A DNA stretch of 64,000 nt from Sneathiella aquimaris (GTDB taxonomy: Bacteria; Pseudomonadota; Alphaproteobacteria; Sneathiellales; Sneathiellaceae). The notes beneath the pieces are model-generated. The model ran no database searches, had not been told where the DNA came from, and saw only the letters and a list, made by a program, of their open reading frames with translations. Positions 63,198 to 64,000 of this stretch are shown one piece after another (position 1 is the stretch's first letter; each line of letters opens with the position of its first letter). The stretch spans positions 3,727,501-3,791,500 of the forward strand of contig NZ_CP112881.1 in assembly GCF_026409565.1 (NCBI RefSeq), written 5' to 3'. Both the position numbers and the translations under genes were made by a program.

Positions 63198-63242
63198 TTG
63201 AATTATTCCAAATAATACACTATATAAAGTAGGAATAATTCA
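63198..63242 (+). promoter_or_regulatory. irr promoter flanked by an inverted repeat
   Basis: TTGAAT (63198-63203), a 17-base spacer and TATATA (63221-63226) form a good promoter. TGAATTATTCC (63199-63209) is perfectly inverted at 63232-63242 (GGAATAATTCA), covering the -35 and the predicted start. A nested ATTATT-CCA-AATAAT repeat lies at 63202-63216. This looks like a Fur-family autoregulatory operator. Confidence 0.65.
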
Positions 63243-63268
63243 GCAGTAATAAAGTGAGTGCCGGTATT

Positions 63269-63709
63269 ATGAACCCGATCGACAGAAATATTTCGCCGAT
63301 GAAAGCAGAGCTTGAAGACAAAATCAGGACTGCTCAGCTTCGGCCAACCAAACAACGTATTGCGTTGGCTGAACTTCTGTTTGCTTCCGGAAACCGGCAT
63401 ATTACAGCCGAAAAATTGCACAGCGAAGCCTTGGATGCGGGTGTCCGTATTTCTCTCGCAACCATCTACAACAACCTGCACCAGTTTACGGAAGCCGGGC
63501 TGCTGCGCGAAGTTGTCGTCGATGCCAGCAAATCATATTTTGATACAAACGTTACGCCCCATCACCATTTCTTCCACGAAGATAAGGGGTTACTGGAAGA
63601 CATTTGCTGCGAAAAAATGTCGGTTACCAACCTGCCGGATCTTCCGGATGGGACCAGGATCTCCAGCATTGATGTCATTGTTCGTGTTTCTAATGCGAAC
63701 AATTCCTAA
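63269..63709 (+). CDS. irr: Irr-type Fur-family iron regulator
   Basis: A 146-residue Fur-family protein of the Irr subgroup (GTG at 63254 is an alternative start giving 151). The winged helix shows LRPTKQRIALAELLFASGNRHITAEKLHSEALD and ISLATIYNNLHQFTEAGLLREV. The three-histidine stretch PHHHFFHEDKGLLEDI is the Irr heme/metal site. The N-terminal GCPWHD heme motif of rhizobial Irr is absent. Irr responds to heme and controls iron genes under iron limitation. Its promoter carries an inverted repeat, and the next gene's promoter has an Irr-box-like element. Confidence 0.9.
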   Translation: MNPIDRNISPMKAELEDKIRTAQLRPTKQRIALAELLFASGNRHITAEKLHSEALDAGVRISLATIYNNLHQFTEAGLLREVVVDASKSYFDTNVTPHHHFFHEDKGLLEDICCEKMSVTNLPDLPDGTRISSIDVIVRVSNANNS

Positions 63710-63738
63710 CAATCTGTTTTCAAAACAATTTTTTCCTC

Positions 63739-63755
63739 TTTAGAAACGTTCTAGT
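63739..63755 (+). promoter_or_regulatory. ICE-like Irr box
   Basis: TTTAGAA-ACG-TTCTAGT resembles the iron control element TTTAGAA-NNN-TTCTAAA, with all seven left bases and five of seven right bases matching. It ends three bases before the -35 hexamer of the rubrerythrin promoter. Confidence 0.65.
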
Positions 63756-63758
63756 TTA

Positions 63759-63787
63759 TTGACAGCCTGTCTTGGTGGTTTTATACT
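63759..63787 (+). promoter_or_regulatory. sigma-70 promoter of the rubrerythrin gene
   Basis: TTGACA (63759-63764), a 17-base spacer and TATACT (63782-63787): a full-match -35 box with ideal spacing. The predicted start near 63794 leaves a leader of about 55 bases to the ATG at 63849. Confidence 0.8.
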
Positions 63788-63848
63788 CTTCGCAATTCTT
63801 TAATGGTGAAGAATGTGAACCCGCCAACCCCGATTGAGGAGGTCTTCA

Positions 63849-64000
63849 ATGTCTCTACAGGGAAGTAAAACAGAACAAAATCTAAAAGATGCCTTTGCTG
63901 GTGAATCTCAAGCCAACCGTCGTTACCTATATTTCGCCCAGAAAGCCGATATTGAAGGATATAACGATGTTGCTGCTGTTTTCCGCTCAACCGCAGAAGG
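63849..64000 (+). CDS. rubrerythrin family protein (partial, 3' end beyond window)
   Basis: The first 50 codons (plus two bases) of a rubrerythrin-like diiron protein. It starts MSLQGSKTEQNLKDAFAGES, followed by QANRRYLYFAQKADIEGY. The ExxxY-type ferritin-like helix is visible: Glu19 in AGESQANRRY, the first iron-ligand glutamate. GAGGAGG precedes the ATG. Rubrerythrins reduce hydrogen peroxide or handle iron. It directly follows irr, and the ICE-like box upstream suggests Irr control. Confidence 0.85.
   Translation, partial: MSLQGSKTEQNLKDAFAGESQANRRYLYFAQKADIEGYNDVAAVFRSTAE

Noticed and set aside
63715-63735. TGTTTT/AAAACA hairpin plus T-run after irr as terminator
   Set aside because: The stem is made almost only of A-T pairs with a one-base loop and is too weak to claim.
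1-64000. tRNA genes, CRISPR arrays, insertion sequences or prophage genes
   Set aside because: Gaps are short; none shows tRNA-like arms with a GTTCAA-type T-loop, regularly spaced repeats, a transposase or an integrase.

Overview
The window is a gene-dense stretch of an alphaproteobacterial chromosome. The identification rests on gene content and order. The block tsaB-rimI-mucR-fur-plsC-miaB-phoH-ybeY-corC-lnt-XRE-metK-trmB followed by rimP-nusA-ylxR-infB-rbfA-truB-rpsO-pnp is the classic alphaproteobacterial arrangement. MucR, an Irr-type Fur protein, a fused MaeB and GlnD next to MurJ point the same way. Base composition is moderate and the codon style looks even, which would suit a Rhodospirillales or Sneathiella-like lineage; that finer placement is inference. 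I saw no phage, insertion sequence, tRNA, rRNA or CRISPR array. No gap without a gene exceeds 300 bases; the largest is 281.

Region 1 (1-4156) holds the 3' end of hslU, a receiver-like protein without phosphorylation residues, a crotonase-fold enzyme without the usual catalytic glutamates, a frameshifted SAM methyltransferase and a membrane-bound class III nucleotide cyclase. Region 2 (4177-10777, minus strand) is a Yej/Opp-like peptide ABC importer with a two-domain ATPase, plus a small membrane protein. Region 3 (10833-15717, minus strand) is a tightly overlapping five-gene glycan cluster: a deacetylase-like protein, three glycosyltransferases and a histidine phosphatase. Divergent from it, region 4 (15956-22013, plus strand) encodes an exporter-shaped ABC protein, a stand-alone cyclic-nucleotide-binding protein, an AmpG-like permease and an acyl-CoA synthetase. 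The ABC protein has lost essentially every ATPase residue and carries a roughly 300-residue insert with repeated motifs. This glycan/pseudo-ABC/cNMP neighbourhood is the most unusual part of the window.

Region 5 (22010-40519) is central housekeeping: maeB, mutS, glnD, murJ and trpS. Interspersed are an SDR, a GDCCVxC redox protein, a LysE-type exporter, DUF2333, a Usp protein, a Bax-like glucosaminidase and a three-gene minus-strand set (D-Ala-D-Ala dipeptidase, secreted deacetylase, HpcH/HpaI aldolase). Region 6 (40635-61639) is the conserved RNA-modification, envelope and translation block. It carries readable control elements: a hairpin terminator in the rimP-nusA leader, a strong terminator just before rbfA, and a structured rpsO-pnp gap. 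Region 7 (61772-64000) holds a nitronate-monooxygenase-like flavoprotein, irr and the start of a rubrerythrin gene. The irr promoter is bracketed by an inverted repeat, and the rubrerythrin promoter has an ICE-like (Irr) box beside a near-consensus sigma-70 promoter.

Functional links: the class III cyclase could supply the ligand for the cNMP-binding protein of region 4, and the divergent glycan genes could supply a substrate for its transporter-like protein. Both links are inferences from position. The iron link (Irr to rubrerythrin) is better supported because matching DNA motifs are visible.
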